Origin: Orientallactaga sibirica
Lineage: Eukaryota; Chordata; Mammalia; Rodentia; Dipodidae
Direction: 5' to 3'
DNA length: 64,000 bases
Assembly: GCA_036365145.1 (NCBI GenBank)
Contig: JAEOAD010000031.1
Span: forward strand, 6,420,001 to 6,484,000
Shown: in pieces, positions 26,085 to 55,700 of the stretch
Position numbering within the stretch: the stretch's first letter is position 1
Layout of the letters: every line of letters starts with the position of its first letter
Program-made: the position numbers and the translations under genes
The notes under the pieces: model-generated
Database searches by the model: none
Told to the model about the DNA's origin: nothing
What the model saw: only the letters and a program-made list of their open reading frames with translations

Positions 26085-26480
26085 ACTGCTTCCCCAGCCG
26101 CTCCGCCCCCGCCCAGTCGAGTCTGCGGGCGGACTCCTTGGCGCCGCCCGGGCTCGCGCCTCCGCCCCCTCCGATCGCCCGGCGGGCGGAGTTGCGAGAG
26201 AAGGGAGGGATGTTTGGGGGGGCGGGGGTCCCGATGACGGCATCGGAGCGCGCCGTGCCGGGTCGGGGAGCCGGACTGCACGGCCAGGGGCTGAGCCTTC
26301 ACCCGAGCAGGTGGGTGCCCGGCGGGGGCGCACTGAGAGGCGTCGGAGCCGACCCCCATCCTGGCTCCGCGGTCGCTGGGCGCCCTCCCCGAGCGGGCCT
26401 GGCCTGGAGGAGCCGGCGCCGAGGCTGCAAAGGGTCGGGTGTATAGTTGTTACCACTTCTACAAACTTTTCGGGAGGGCC
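26085..26480 (+). promoter_or_regulatory. KIF7: CpG island promoter and exon 1 of KIF7
   Basis: An abrupt GC- and CpG-dense block in AT-richer DNA, with several GC boxes (CCCCGCCC, GGGCGG) and no TATA box. It lies 2 kb before the coding start. A likely untranslated exon 1 ends at 26310 (CCCGAGCAG, then donor GTGGGTGCC). Start site not determinable by eye. Confidence 0.8.
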
Positions 26481-27069
26481 CGATCGCGCCCGTGGAGTTG
26501 TCAGGATGACTTTGGGGGCGCCGAGCATTGTGCAGCGATCGGGGGTGGAGAAGTCCGAACCACACGCGGCTCCAAAGCCTACTGGGGCAGGGGCGGAGGG
26601 CCGGCTGCTCAGAGAACCTGCAGCTTTGCCACGCAGTTACCACTGTGTGCCCAAGAGCCGGCATCCACAGGGACCGAATGAATGAGCTTGCAGAGAGGCT
26701 AGACAGTGGATGCCAAAATAAGTGCTGGCCGCGGGGGTAGGAACTGCGGAATGGATTGGGGCTTGCATGGTCATCATGTTTACTGGGTAGTGCTGGACCT
26801 TGTGTTGGGCGCTGGTGATACAATTTACAGGAACAAAGAGGGTCTTGGCCTTTCATCTAGAAGGTGAACCCGGCAAGTGTATCCTGGTGGTCAGTGACTG
26901 ATGGAGGCTGGCCACGGGACTCTGTGGTGGTGGTGGTGGTGGCCCGGGTAGTATAGAGCAGAAGAGCTTTCTTGACCATTTGAAGACTAAGTGTGGAAGG
27001 ATGAAATTGCTGGGCCGAGGGCTGAAGAAGGGCGTGGGGTCCAGGAAGTGAGTAAAATGGGGAGCCTTT

Positions 27070-27715
27070 TTTACTTTTCCACATGTATGTGGTATGCATA
27101 TGTGTGTTGTATGTATGTATGTTCTATGTGTGTGGGAACATGTGATTGGGCACATGCATGTGGAGGCCAGAAGTTAATGTCAGATGTCTTTTTTTAGTTG
27201 TTCTCCACCTTCCTCCAGACACGGTCTCTCACTGAACCCACAGCTCACAGGTTCAGCTGGTCAGCTAGTGTGCTTGCCCCCCAGGGATCCACCCTCCTGC
27301 ACCTCTCCAGCATTAGGATTATAGAAGCACCTCCACTCCCCAGCATTTATGGGGATTCTGGGAATCCAAACACAGGTCTTCATACCTGCATGCACAGGAA
27401 GTGTTTTACCAACTGAGTCGTCTTCCTAGCCCCAGGGGCATATTTTAAGACTTTTTGTTTTTAATTTTTGGTGGTAGTGGTGGAGTGTCACAAATGCATT
27501 TGCAATTTATTATTTTTTTTTTAAGAGAGAGAGAGAGAATTGGTGTGCCAGGGCTTCAGCCACTGAAATCGAACTCCAGATGTTTGTGCCACCTAGTGGG
27601 CATGTGCGACCTTGCACTTACCTCACCTTTATGTGTCTGGTCTATGTGGGATCTGGAGAGTTCTTAGGCTTCGCAGGCAAGTGCCTTAACCACTAAGCCA
27701 TCTCTCCAGCCCCTG
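27070..27715 (-). repeat. B3-type SINE and DIP-like SINE in KIF7 intron 1
   Basis: B3-type element 27070-27435 (GGAGGCCAGAAG, then CCAACTGAGTCGTC at the head end) and DIP-like element 27500-27715. The remaining intron (26480-27070, 27715-28320) looks unique. Confidence 0.7.
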
Positions 27716-28244
27716 TGTTTGCAATTTTGAAAGATGTCCCTGGCTGCCGGTTGGAGGGAACTGGGCTACTGAAACCTGAAGAAAGACAGGCAAAACTCAT
27801 TTCATCAGGTTGCTTGTGGCCTTGGCCACAGGATGGAGAACAGTAGGTGATGCTGAGATGTTTGGTAGATGGAGCTGACCGCACTTGGTGGTGGGAACTT
27901 GGTCTGAAGGATCTGTTGGAGTTTTTGAAACAGATGGGGCAGGTGGTGGGCAATTTCAGTGATGGGCAATGACAGAGACTATGGGAAGCCAGAGAGTGTT
28001 AGGGAAAGGAGGCCTCTGGTATAGTGGGGTGCTCTGTCTGTGTGTGGTTCTAGGTGAGCTCACAAGGGAAGGGGGCAGCCGGAACAGGATGCCTAGGCCA
28101 TCAAGTGGAGCAGTCAGAGCCAGTGGTGTGAGTCATGAGGTGCTCCTGTATAAAACTGTGTGGTGGTTGCACAGCAGGTGGGCACCAGTTTGGTCAGTTG
28201 TGAACTTTGACTATCCCTCCAAGGTCAAGAACTGTAGGGCTTGA

Positions 28245-45447
<17,203 letters not shown>

Positions 45448-45859
45448 GCTCTTGGCACAGGCCTTGCTGAAAGAAGCTGCTTCTTCGAAGGGCAGCCTGT
45501 GCCTCACTACCCAAGTCCAGAGCCTTATCTCTGTTTCAGCTGGAGTGAGCAAATTTGGACCACAGAACCCAGGGCCTTACACATGGTTAAGTACATTCTT
45601 TGCCACTGAGCTACACCTCTAGTGTTCTTTAAAAAAATATACAAATTTATTCTTCCTTTTAGCTATAGTACTTGATCACCACTTTTTATATTGTGGGGCA
45701 GTATTCACACCTGTGTTCCCATAGTTCTGGGTTTTAGTCAAGGCTTGTCCCAAAATGGTTAGTGGCAATAGGGTCGAAGCTTCAGTGGTCTTATGTAGAT
45801 AGGAGAACTGGGAAAATTACTGACCCATTTTTAGAATTTTTTAAAGTATCATGTTTCAT

Positions 45860-45865
45860 AATAAA
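45860..45865 (+). terminator. KIF7: Candidate KIF7 polyadenylation signal
   Basis: AATAAA in AT-rich DNA 413 bases after the stop codon, with T-rich sequence downstream. It is the first canonical signal I see past the stop. A minus-strand ID-like SINE fragment at 45545-45624 would sit inside the 3' UTR. Confidence 0.5.
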
Positions 45866-45878
45866 AAGGAATATTGTC

Positions 45879-46160
45879 ATTATGGTTTACATCTTAAATG
45901 TGCCCCAAGGACTCATGTGAAGGCTGGTCCCCAAGTGAGAGTGCTGGTGGGAGGTGGCGGAATATCAAGTAGCAAAACACTGAATAGCCAGAGATGATTT
46001 TTTTTTTTTTTTTTTTTTTTGAGGTAGGGTCTCTCTGGTTCAGGCTGACCTGAAATTCACTATGTAGTCTCAGGGTGGCCTTGCCTCAAATTCATGGTGA
46101 TCCTCCTATCTCTGCCTCCTAAGTGTTGGGATTAAAGGCGTGTGCCACCATACCCGGCTT
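45879..46160. repeat. MaLR-like LTR fragment and B1 between KIF7 and TICRR
   Basis: 45879-45965 resembles the start of an ORR1/MaLR LTR (TATGGTTTACAT, then CTCATGTGAAGGCTGGTCCCCA). A minus-strand B1 follows at 45999-46160. Both lie in the probable 3' UTR/terminator zone of the convergent genes. Confidence 0.5.
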
Positions 46161-46624
46161 CTGGAGATGATTTTATTGTTTCACAGCATCAAGGCCCTGG
46201 ATGGGACCTTTGCTTGGGGTCTAGACTGCCCGCATTGTATAGCACCAGCTACACTGTTGCCTATCCCCTGCTTGGCCTCCCCAACTAGGACTGTTTGGTG
46301 GCGGATGGAGTCCATGACAGGAATCTGAAAACCATGAGACATTGTAGTGGGAATCTGAACACTGTGGGAAAAGAAGCCTGGGGCCAGATCTCTGTAATTG
46401 ACCAGGCTGTTCCTCACACTTGCTATGGAACTGAGGATGACATTTGAACCTCTGACCACTCTTGCTCTGGGAACACTGCTGGATTTCTTTGATGGTAAGC
46501 ATCTGGGATTGCTACCACATCTAGAGAAAGCCATTTGGAAGCACTTCTCTCTGGGAATATAGGTGATCTGGCCGCGCTGGGTAGTGCTTGCAGTTCTGAG
46601 TCCTTCAGCCGCACTCGACCTGGA

Positions 46625-46737
46625 CTAGCTCATCAGCTTCTTCCGTGTGTAAGTTCTGCTGAAGGGCCGTCTCCGGGAGACATTTTGGCTGAAAGGAGAC
46701 TCTCCAGTAGTGGTGGGAAATACATCCACATCCTCAT
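46625..46737 (-). CDS. TICRR: TICRR last coding exon and stop
   Basis: Acceptor CTTTTCCTAG. Encodes [16 protein letters not shown], the basic [17 protein letters not shown], then TAG at 46627-46625. The basic end matches the family; the final residues may be shorter than in human. A candidate poly(A) signal (TTTATT on the + strand) is at 46172-46177, inside the gap to KIF7. Confidence 0.93.
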
Positions 46738-49700
46738 CTAGGAAAAGGCAGAGAAGTGACAGAACTGACCAAAAGATAGCAGGCTTTAGCACAGAGGGTT
46801 GCACATGAAGGTGTCTTAGGAAAACCAGCACTGCGGAAGGCTTTTCCATTGTACAGGCATGTTACCCACACTTATTGAAAGGCCCTTCACCCTTAAAAGT
46901 GACTTATTGAGGGCTGGAGAGATGGCTTAGCGGTTAAGCAATTGTCTGTGAAGCCTAAGGACCCAGGTTCGAGGCTTGGTTAAGCACTTGCCTATGAAGC
47001 CTAAGGACCCAGGTTCGAGGCTTGGTTTCCCAGGACCCATATAAGCCAGATGCACAAGATGGCGCATGCATCTGGAGTTTGTTTGTAGTGGCTGGAGGCC
47101 TTGGCACCCCCATTCTCTATCTGATTTGTTCTTTCTGTCTGTCACTCTCAAATAAATAAATAAAAATAAACAACAACAAAAAAAGTGACTTGCTGACAGC
47201 AATAAGCACTGTGAAAGTGCAGTAATATGTTTGGGTTCCCACATATTGCTTCTATATTCTTTTTAGGTCTTAGATTTGTGGGTTTTAAGCTATTTTGCAT
47301 GACTGATATGATTTCTGAGGACTCCCATCTGAAATATTTCTAACCAGTGCCACGGGCAGGCTAAGTCCTGTGCTTTTACAGAGTGGCCTCAGAAAGGGGA
47401 ACCCTAGGGTCAATACTTTCTGGTGCTGAATGTGCACCAAAAAGGAACCATGAACATAAGCCCACTGTAGAGAAAGGGCTGGCTCTGAACACATCACCTG
47501 TCATTCATGCTGCCCCCTGCGCTTCTGTCCAGAGCCTAGTATCACTGACCAGCAGTGTCCTACCATCTTCAAGACTGAATTCATTTGGTAGGATTTTGTA
47601 GGCGTTTCTGTTCAGGTACCCACAAGTTCTACTATGGAACTTTTCTAGGAAGGACACATTGACGCTGCAGACTCAAAACCATCTCCCCATATTCTGCGCC
47701 TCCCCACAAATTCTACAAGTCACCCACAGGAGAGCCTGACCCTGGTACACTTTAATGGGCAGATTACCTCTGGTGTCCTTGTTCTGGGAGGATGGCGTCC
47801 TCCCCTGGAACAGCAGTGGAGACTGGGTCAGGGCCTGCAGACCACTGGCAGACAGGCAGTTCCGTACAGCACAGCTAGGAGGTGGGGTGGAACCTAAGGA
47901 GATGCCACAAGGTAAGTGCTGCCCACAGGGCCCTAGGTCACCCCAAGCTCCAAATGCCTCCTCACCAACCACTGTGCTTGACAGAAACAACATGGCACCT
48001 GGGGTTTGAGAACAAACTCACCAGAAACAAACACCTCATCATCCCCCACAGAGGGGAGTGGTAGCACACTCCATTCTGGAGACTCTTCTTCGTGCTTGCT
48101 GGCTTCAGAGTCTTCATTCAAGGGGTCACAGACCCTTTTTGCTCTATACTCAGCTTCTTCCTTGGCAGACAGGACCCTTTTCCTGGAGCCCAACCCAAAA
48201 TGTCCCCAGGAGGCTTCCTCAGCCTTAGACACACTGGTCCTTGGAGGTGACTGATCTGGCAGTTGACATACACCTTCCAGCTCAAAATCTTCCAAGATAG
48301 GAGCCTTGTGGAGGCCAAGTTCAAGGCTTTGCTCCTTTCCCTCAGGCTCAAGCAACAAGGCCCCAGGAAGGTCTATGCTGGCCTCACACCTCCCAGCCGA
48401 GGGCCCAGTGCTGTAGTCCACTGCCCTTTTCCTACGGGGCCAATCTTTGATGGTATCAGGAGTGGTCTTCCCATTCTGTTTGGGGGATGGTGTCCAAGGG
48501 ACCCCAACATCTGCTTGAAATGGAGATGGGGTATTGGAGGGGCAGTGAGAAGGGGTGCAGGACTGGCAGATATAGGTTTGCCCCCCGCTCTTGCCAGGAG
48601 TGCTGTGTGCAGGGCGGAGGCAGGGGGGTGACAGATAGGTGTGCTCAGCTTTACCAGAGGTCCTAGTGCTTCTGGCCATGCTTAGAGCAGAGAGGGAGCC
48701 CTCCTCTGCTAGAGGGTTCACATTTCTAAGGGCCTCGGTTTCCAAAAGAGTACCAGGATCCACCTTTTTAATCCAGAGCTGGGGAAGACCCGAAGCTTGC
48801 ATCTCCAGCTCGACCTCATAGGCCTGAGGGCTGCCAGGGGTCTCCAAAGCTTGCAGGTTCTCTTGCTGTGCTGCAGCCTGGTGTTGCCTTCTGTCTGTAG
48901 TGTAGCAAAGGGCATAGGACGACAGTTCAGGGGAACTCAATACAGAAGGAGATGCTGAAGGAATCCCAGGGCCAGCCACAGAGGGAGGCTCCTCAGCAAG
49001 TGCTGTCCTTGGCCCCTCACCTTCTTCCTCTGGCAAGATGTCACTTTTGACCCTATGGCTCTCAAGGCCAGAGTGTTTGGCTCCATCAAACACAGTGAGG
49101 TACTCAGTGTCATTTACAATGAGCAAAGGAGAGGATACTTGCCAGTGACTCCTCAAACCAGGGCCCAGGTAACTCTGTTCTTTAGGAGAAGACTGAGATG
49201 GGCTCTCTTCCTTCTGACCCTCTCTAGAGCCTGTGAGGGCAGTTGGAAAAGCAGAGGGGCCAGGCTGGCACTCCAGGAAACCTTGTTGAGGACTGGAAGT
49301 TTTACTACACTGTCTCCCAAGTTTAGATGGTGGAGGAGGGGGGATGGGATTAGAGGTAGCACTTTGTAGGTTTTTTGGGGGAGTTGAGGGAAAAGAACAG
49401 GAGATAGCTGTATCTATACTGGGTGACTTTTGAGGCTGTTCCCAATCCATTTCTCTAGGGGGAGGGGACACTGACAAAGATTTCCTGAGTGGACTCATGA
49501 CATCACATGCAGGAGAGGTAAATTGTTTCTTTGGAGAAACAGAAGGGGGAAAAGTCGTAATTGTACCTCCTGGCTTCTTTGGGATTTTGACAGCTTTATC
49601 CTTTAGTTTCTGTGCTGGTTCTTGCACCTGAGAAGCCCTGTGATGGGGCTGTCTGCATTTCTGACTCTCAGGTGTGCCTGTGTGGGCTAGTGCCCTTGGA

Positions 49701-52700
49701 GGTGTTCGAAAGGAGTATCTGGGGCTCAGACACTCACTCCTGGGCTGGGAAGTCAAGGGAGCTGCAGATGCTGGACAACTGGGATGTTCTGGACTAGAAT
49801 TCACTGACGGTTGCTGTGCACTGTTTGATAAAAACCCAGGTGGACAAGCACCTGACCGTCTGGGTGTTCTAAGAATTTTCGTGTCCAGAAGAGAGGCTCC
49901 ATCTCTTGCCAGGGAGGTTCCCTTCTGAGGAGTGACTTTGGACGCCAGGGGTGAGCCATAGCTATACGAGGAGGGGTCTTCTAAGGATGCCCTGGAAATG
50001 GCCCGCTCTGTTACTGTCATTTCTGCAGGGGAGTTTTGCTGCCTTTCTGGAGTATATAGTGGGGTCTGTGGCGTACGAGGGAGCCTTCTTGGTGTAGTGT
50101 TTAAAAAGCTTGGAGATTTCTGGTAACTCTTCTTGGGAGTCTGAAAAAGAAAAATGTTTATTTCATTGCTTGAATATTATAATCCACATTCTCTACAACT
50201 GAAAAAGAAAACAGATGTAAAGTCAGCCAAAGGAATCGTAAGTTGGAAACCTGAAATAGTGACCCATTTCCCTTTCCCAAGCATGAGTCAGATTTTACCA
50301 GTTCACCTTTTCTAAGACCAAGCACAGTAGCTAATCGTTGATCTGAGAACAATGTTAAAAACTAGCATACTATCATTCTACCACTCACAAGTATCTACTA
50401 GGTCTCCCCTCTCTTCAAACAAAACAATTATTTATGATCTTTACCTGAAGCAGCCCCCAGAAGCCACCATGTCTTCTGAGCCTCATTCAGGCTGGGCTTG
50501 TTAAACTGTTCCTTAATGCCAGGCAGCATGTGTGTGTGGGGGGGAGGGGTATGGAATATACAAATAGCAACAATAATGTCTGAGAGGCCAGTCCTCAACC
50601 AAACATTTCCTTCCCTCTAGCTAAAAACTCCAAGAGGTAAGAATGTCAAACACTTAACCTTCTATAACATTACTAGACCAATTTAGCTGTTGTTTTGTGT
50701 TCAGCATGACAGGGACATACAAGGAGCCAGTGTAACTCAACTAGGGGACAAGGAGGAATGGCTGGTGAGACAAGTGTTTGAAAATAGGTATCTATAGAGC
50801 CTGGGAAAGTAGGGACAGGGGACTTTAGACACAGAAAACAATGCAAGCAAAGGCTGAACCGTGAAAAACAGCAGCTGGGTGGAGAACAGTGTGCAGTCTG
50901 ATGTTGCTAGGCAGGAGCAGTGTCAAGCAGAGAGGGCCAAGGCCAGCTAAGTGGGCATGTAGACCCATGGAGATCATGAAGAACTTTGCTTGTCCTGGGA
51001 AGGGGACTGACCTTGGTAATGTAGATCTACTTTTCAAACCTTTTCCCCAGAGTTCTGTGCCCTCTAACCACTAAGCAGTTTAATTGGTTTTTATGAACCA
51101 TTTGAACCAAAAATTACCATTTTTGAACACAAGGGGTTTCTTTTAGAAAAATTGCTTTAGCAAAGTCAGATGAACATTTCAGAAAGATAGCTGACTCAAG
51201 TGGAGGGTGGATTTGAGAGGAAAGGCTGTTGCAACGCTCCAGGTAGACTGAGCGGGTAGGAACTGCAGGGATAGAGGACAGGGTGGGTAGGTACAAGTCT
51301 GTACATAAGATAGGTAGGACTTGCTTGAGTGGCTATATCCTGAGAAAGGGAGACGTGAAGGACTGACTTCCAGGTACTGAACATAGTGATGGTGTGGGCA
51401 ATCAAATGGGAACCAAGGAAAGGAGGGAGAGATTTCAGAAGAGCCTCTGTGGTGACAATGCATCAGACAGACAAAGCCCAAAGAAAACAGTCAATACCAT
51501 CGTTATCTGTTCCTCACTGCCATGGCCTCAGCCAAACCTCCTGCATTAAGCTCCTAGTACCTAGTAACCAGTCAGGTGGCTCAACCCAGCCATTCCAGAA
51601 CTCTCAGTCTCTACAGGTCCTCTGCTTTATCTTCCTTGCCAGACACTTGGTTTCTTGGCCATGTTCTATGTTCTCTGGGTCGGTAACATTCTAAACCTTA
51701 TAGGAATTTTATACCTGGTAATTTGTTGACATCTCAGAATCTAGTATGTTTCTTGAGGACCTTCTAATTCGGGCTGAATCCTTCTCTGAGGGGCTGGTCA
51801 TCACAGATACTGCCCCAAAAAGAAGCCTCTTGGGAGACTGAATACTTTGGACTGGTGAATTTTCTCTTTGGGCTGCAAGTCAACAAAACAAAACAAAACA
51901 ACAACATTTAATTCTTCAAGACCTGCTCTCCCAATACTAATAAAATAGCCACAGTCTATAGAAGAAAGAAGACAATGATGTTTTATTTCTTTTGGATTTT
52001 TTTTTTAATGGTTTTTCGAGGTAGGGTCTCATTCTAGCCTAGACTGACCTGGAATTCACTATGTAGTCTCAGGGTGGCCTTGAACTCATGGTGATCCTCC
52101 TACCTCTGCCTCCCAGGTGCTGGGATTAAAGGCATGCGCCACCACGCCCGGCTTATTTTGGATTTTTTTTGAGGCAAGGTCTTACTCTAGGCTTAGGCTG
52201 ACCCAGCATTCACTCTGTAGCCGAGGTTGGCTTTGAATTCACAGTGATCCTCCTACCTTAGCCTATTGAATGCTGGGATTAAGGCATGCACCACCATGCC
52301 TGGCTTGACAATAATACAACTGTAAGGAAGCTGGGCGTGATGGCGCATGCCTTTAATCCCAGCATTCAGGAGGCAGAGGTAGGAGGATCACCATGAGTTC
52401 GAGGCCACCCTGAGACTACACAGTTAATTCCAGGTCAACCTGGACCAGAGTGAGACCCTACCTTGAAAAAAAAAACAACAAAAAACAAACAAACAAACAA
52501 AAAACAACTGTAAGGGGAAATTCTACCTAATTTTGTATATAACTGCAATGATTGCTGCCTTCTTGTTTTTGGTTGCTTTTTGTGTTATGCCTCTGGATTT
52601 TAATAAAACTGCATATTAATCTTAGGTCCTATGTTAGGAAGTTAAGGCAACTGAAATAATTTCATTTGTAAGTATATATATACATATATATATATATACT

Positions 52701-55700
52701 TTTTTTCTTTAGCCCAGGCTCGCCTTGAACTCATGGTGATCCTGCTACCTCTGTCTCCTGAGTGCTGAGGTTAAAGGTGTGTGCCACCATGCCTGGCTGT
52801 ATATGTGTGTGTATATGTATGTATGTATACATACATACGTATACATATATTTTTTGGAGAAGAGACAGAGAGAAAGGGATAGGAAGACAGAGATGGGCAA
52901 TCCAGCAGCCTCTAAGAACGAAATCCAGATGTGTGCGCCCCCTTGTGGTCAAGTGCGGCATTGCGCCCTTGCATCACTGCATCTGGCTAAACGTGGGACC
53001 TGGAGATTGGAACTGGTGTTCTTAGGCTTAGGAGGCAGGCGCCTTAACCACTAAGCCATCTCTCCAGCCCTGTATGTATATTTTTAAAGTATAAATATTA
53101 AAACATGTGTAGCCAAGTTACTGATGGATGAAAGAATGAAGAACACAGAGCAGACAGCCCCTACCCTCTACTTGGGATATACATGTATAGGAGCTACCTG
53201 TAACAGTAGTAAAGATGGCTGCCTGTAGAAATTCAAGGAATGACCTAGGTTACTTTTCCAACGTCAGAAAAATATCAAATTGCATGCTTTTTTCCCCCAA
53301 AAAACACTTCCTACCAAGTCACCTGTGAAGATGGATGGGCCCATGTTACCTGACTTCACCTCCTGGAACAAATGAACTCTTTGTACACTCCGAGACTTTG
53401 GCTGAGATACAGAATAGAAGGAACCAGACTTTGTTCTGCTGAATGACAATTGCTTGATTCGAGGACTTCGTCTCAAACTTTCTACAAAGACAGAACAACA
53501 GCTAGTAAATAGTAAGAACTACAGACTTACCATTTCCCTCATGTTGCTGGAAATGGGCAAAATTTAAATAATACCACACACAAGATGGAAATTCAACAGT
53601 GGCTTTAAGAGACATTTGAAATATTTCTCAAAATGTTACAAGGGGGAAAAAAAAGCTACAAGGAGGGCTAGAGAAATGGCTTAGTGGTTAAGGCACTTGC
53701 CTATGAAGGCCTAAGGATCTAAGTATGATTCCCCAGTACCCATGTAAGCCAGATGCATAAGGTGGCACATGTGTCTGGAGTTTGTTTACAGTGGCTGGAG
53801 GCCCTGGAACACCCATTCTCTCTGTCTCTTCCCCCCTCTCTCTTTCTCTCAAATAAATAAATAAATTTACAACAGAGGCTGGAAAGATGGCTTTAGCAGT
53901 TAAGGTGCTTGCCTGCTAAGTCTAAGGATTCAGGTTTGATTCCCTAGTATCCATATAAAGCCAGATGCACAAAGTGGTATATGCATCTGGAGTTTGTTTG
54001 CAGTGGCTAGAGGTCCTGGCATGCCCATTCTTCTCTCTGCTTGCAAATAAATTTTTAAAAAGTTATTTAATTAATTAATTTATTTGAGAGGCCTCCAGCC
54101 ACTGCAAACGAACTCCAGACACATGCACCCCCTTGTGCATCTGGCTTACATGGGTCCTGGAGAATCGAACCAGGATCCTTTGGCTTTGCAGGCAAGTGCC
54201 TTAACCGCTAAGCCATTTCTCCAGCCCCTAAATAAATTTTTTTAAAAAGCAATAAATGCTAGTGCTAAGCTAGCCTTTAAAAAAAAAAAGGCTACAAGGG
54301 ATTGATACATAGTCTAGCCACAGTGCTTGGCACCACTGACTATTATCTTCAGAAGTTTCATAAACTGTAGCCTTGAAGCATAATATGGGGTGGAAAATAA
54401 GATATATAGTATGACATTTTATATAAAAGTTTCATATATGTACATTAAATGTTCTTGTATAGAAATAGTATGAAAACAATGTGGCAATACAAAATATCTT
54501 CTCTAGACAATCTAATTTTTCTATACCATAAATTACTTAAGCAATAAAAAAAGCGTTAAAAAACCTTGTTAAAATATATATATAGGAGAGAGACACAGAG
54601 AGAGACAGAGAGAGAGGGAAAGGAAGACAGAGAATGGGTGCACCAGCAGCCTCTCAGCCACTGCGAACAAACTCCAGATGTGTGCGCCCCCTTGTGGTCA
54701 AGTGCGGCATTGCGCCCTTGCGTCACATTGCATCTGGCCAAACATGGGACCTGGAGATTGGAACCGGTATTCTTTGGCTTAGGAGGCAGGCGCCTTAACT
54801 GCTAAGCCATCTCACCAGCCCTTAATTATATATTTTTTAAAATAAGCCATAGGACTTATTTTTACACTGAGTAACATTTCTATTGTGTAAAACATTTCTT
54901 CTCCAGAAAATCTCTCAATAAATTCTGTATAAATGAACATTCACATAATAATAAATAGTGAGCTGTACTGTAGACCTAGGCCATCACAATTTCTCTGCAC
55001 TATTTGAGGATATACAGAGTGACCAATGCAGATTTTCATAAAAACGAGGTGGAATGCAAAGAAAAGTAGGCAATACTCACCACCTTCTCCTTTTATAGGG
55101 GACTCTTCAACCACATGAATATCAGGACCAGGATCAGAGGACCTGGGAGATCAGCACAGGGATTAAACAGCACTCATGACTGACACATCGAAGACACAAG
55201 TTAACAAAGGTCACAGTTGACAATGTTAGGGTTGGTGGGTACTCTCATACATGATTACCATTATTTTCTTGTGCATACTAGGGATTGAACCAAGGGTCTT
55301 GTTTATACTAATTACATGTACTGCCACACTAAGCTATGTAATTGTTATTAAAAGTAAGATGGTTGGAATGCTTTTTGTGTGGAAACCAATTTTACAATAT
55401 TTTTTTAAAATAGATTAAACACTTCAATAATGTTAAGTATTGTATAGAAATATACTGGAGGCAAAGTTCAGTTAATGACAATTGTGTGCTGGGTGTGGTG
55501 GCACATGCCTTTAATCCCAGCACTCAGGAAACAGATGTAGGAGAATTTGCTATGGATTCAAGGCCAGCCTGGAACTACAAAGTGAGTTCCAGGTCAGCCT
55601 GGGCTACAGTGAGACACTACCTCAAACAAACAAAGATTAACACTTTTTTCCTTCTCTCTCTTTTAAAAAATATTTGTATGGAGCTGGAGTGATGACTTAG

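Noticed and set aside
25963..26685. 240-codon open frame over the CpG island
   Set aside because: High GC removes stops by chance; frames on both strands are open, the product is low-complexity and matches nothing I know, and the region fits the KIF7 promoter.
26299..26856. 185-codon minus-strand frame
   Set aside because: Antisense of the CpG island with no splice sites or recognisable domain.
47673..47993. Upstream and downstream extension of the TICRR penultimate exon frame
   Set aside because: Only 47768-47893 is bounded by splice sites with matching phase; the rest is intron that happens to be open.
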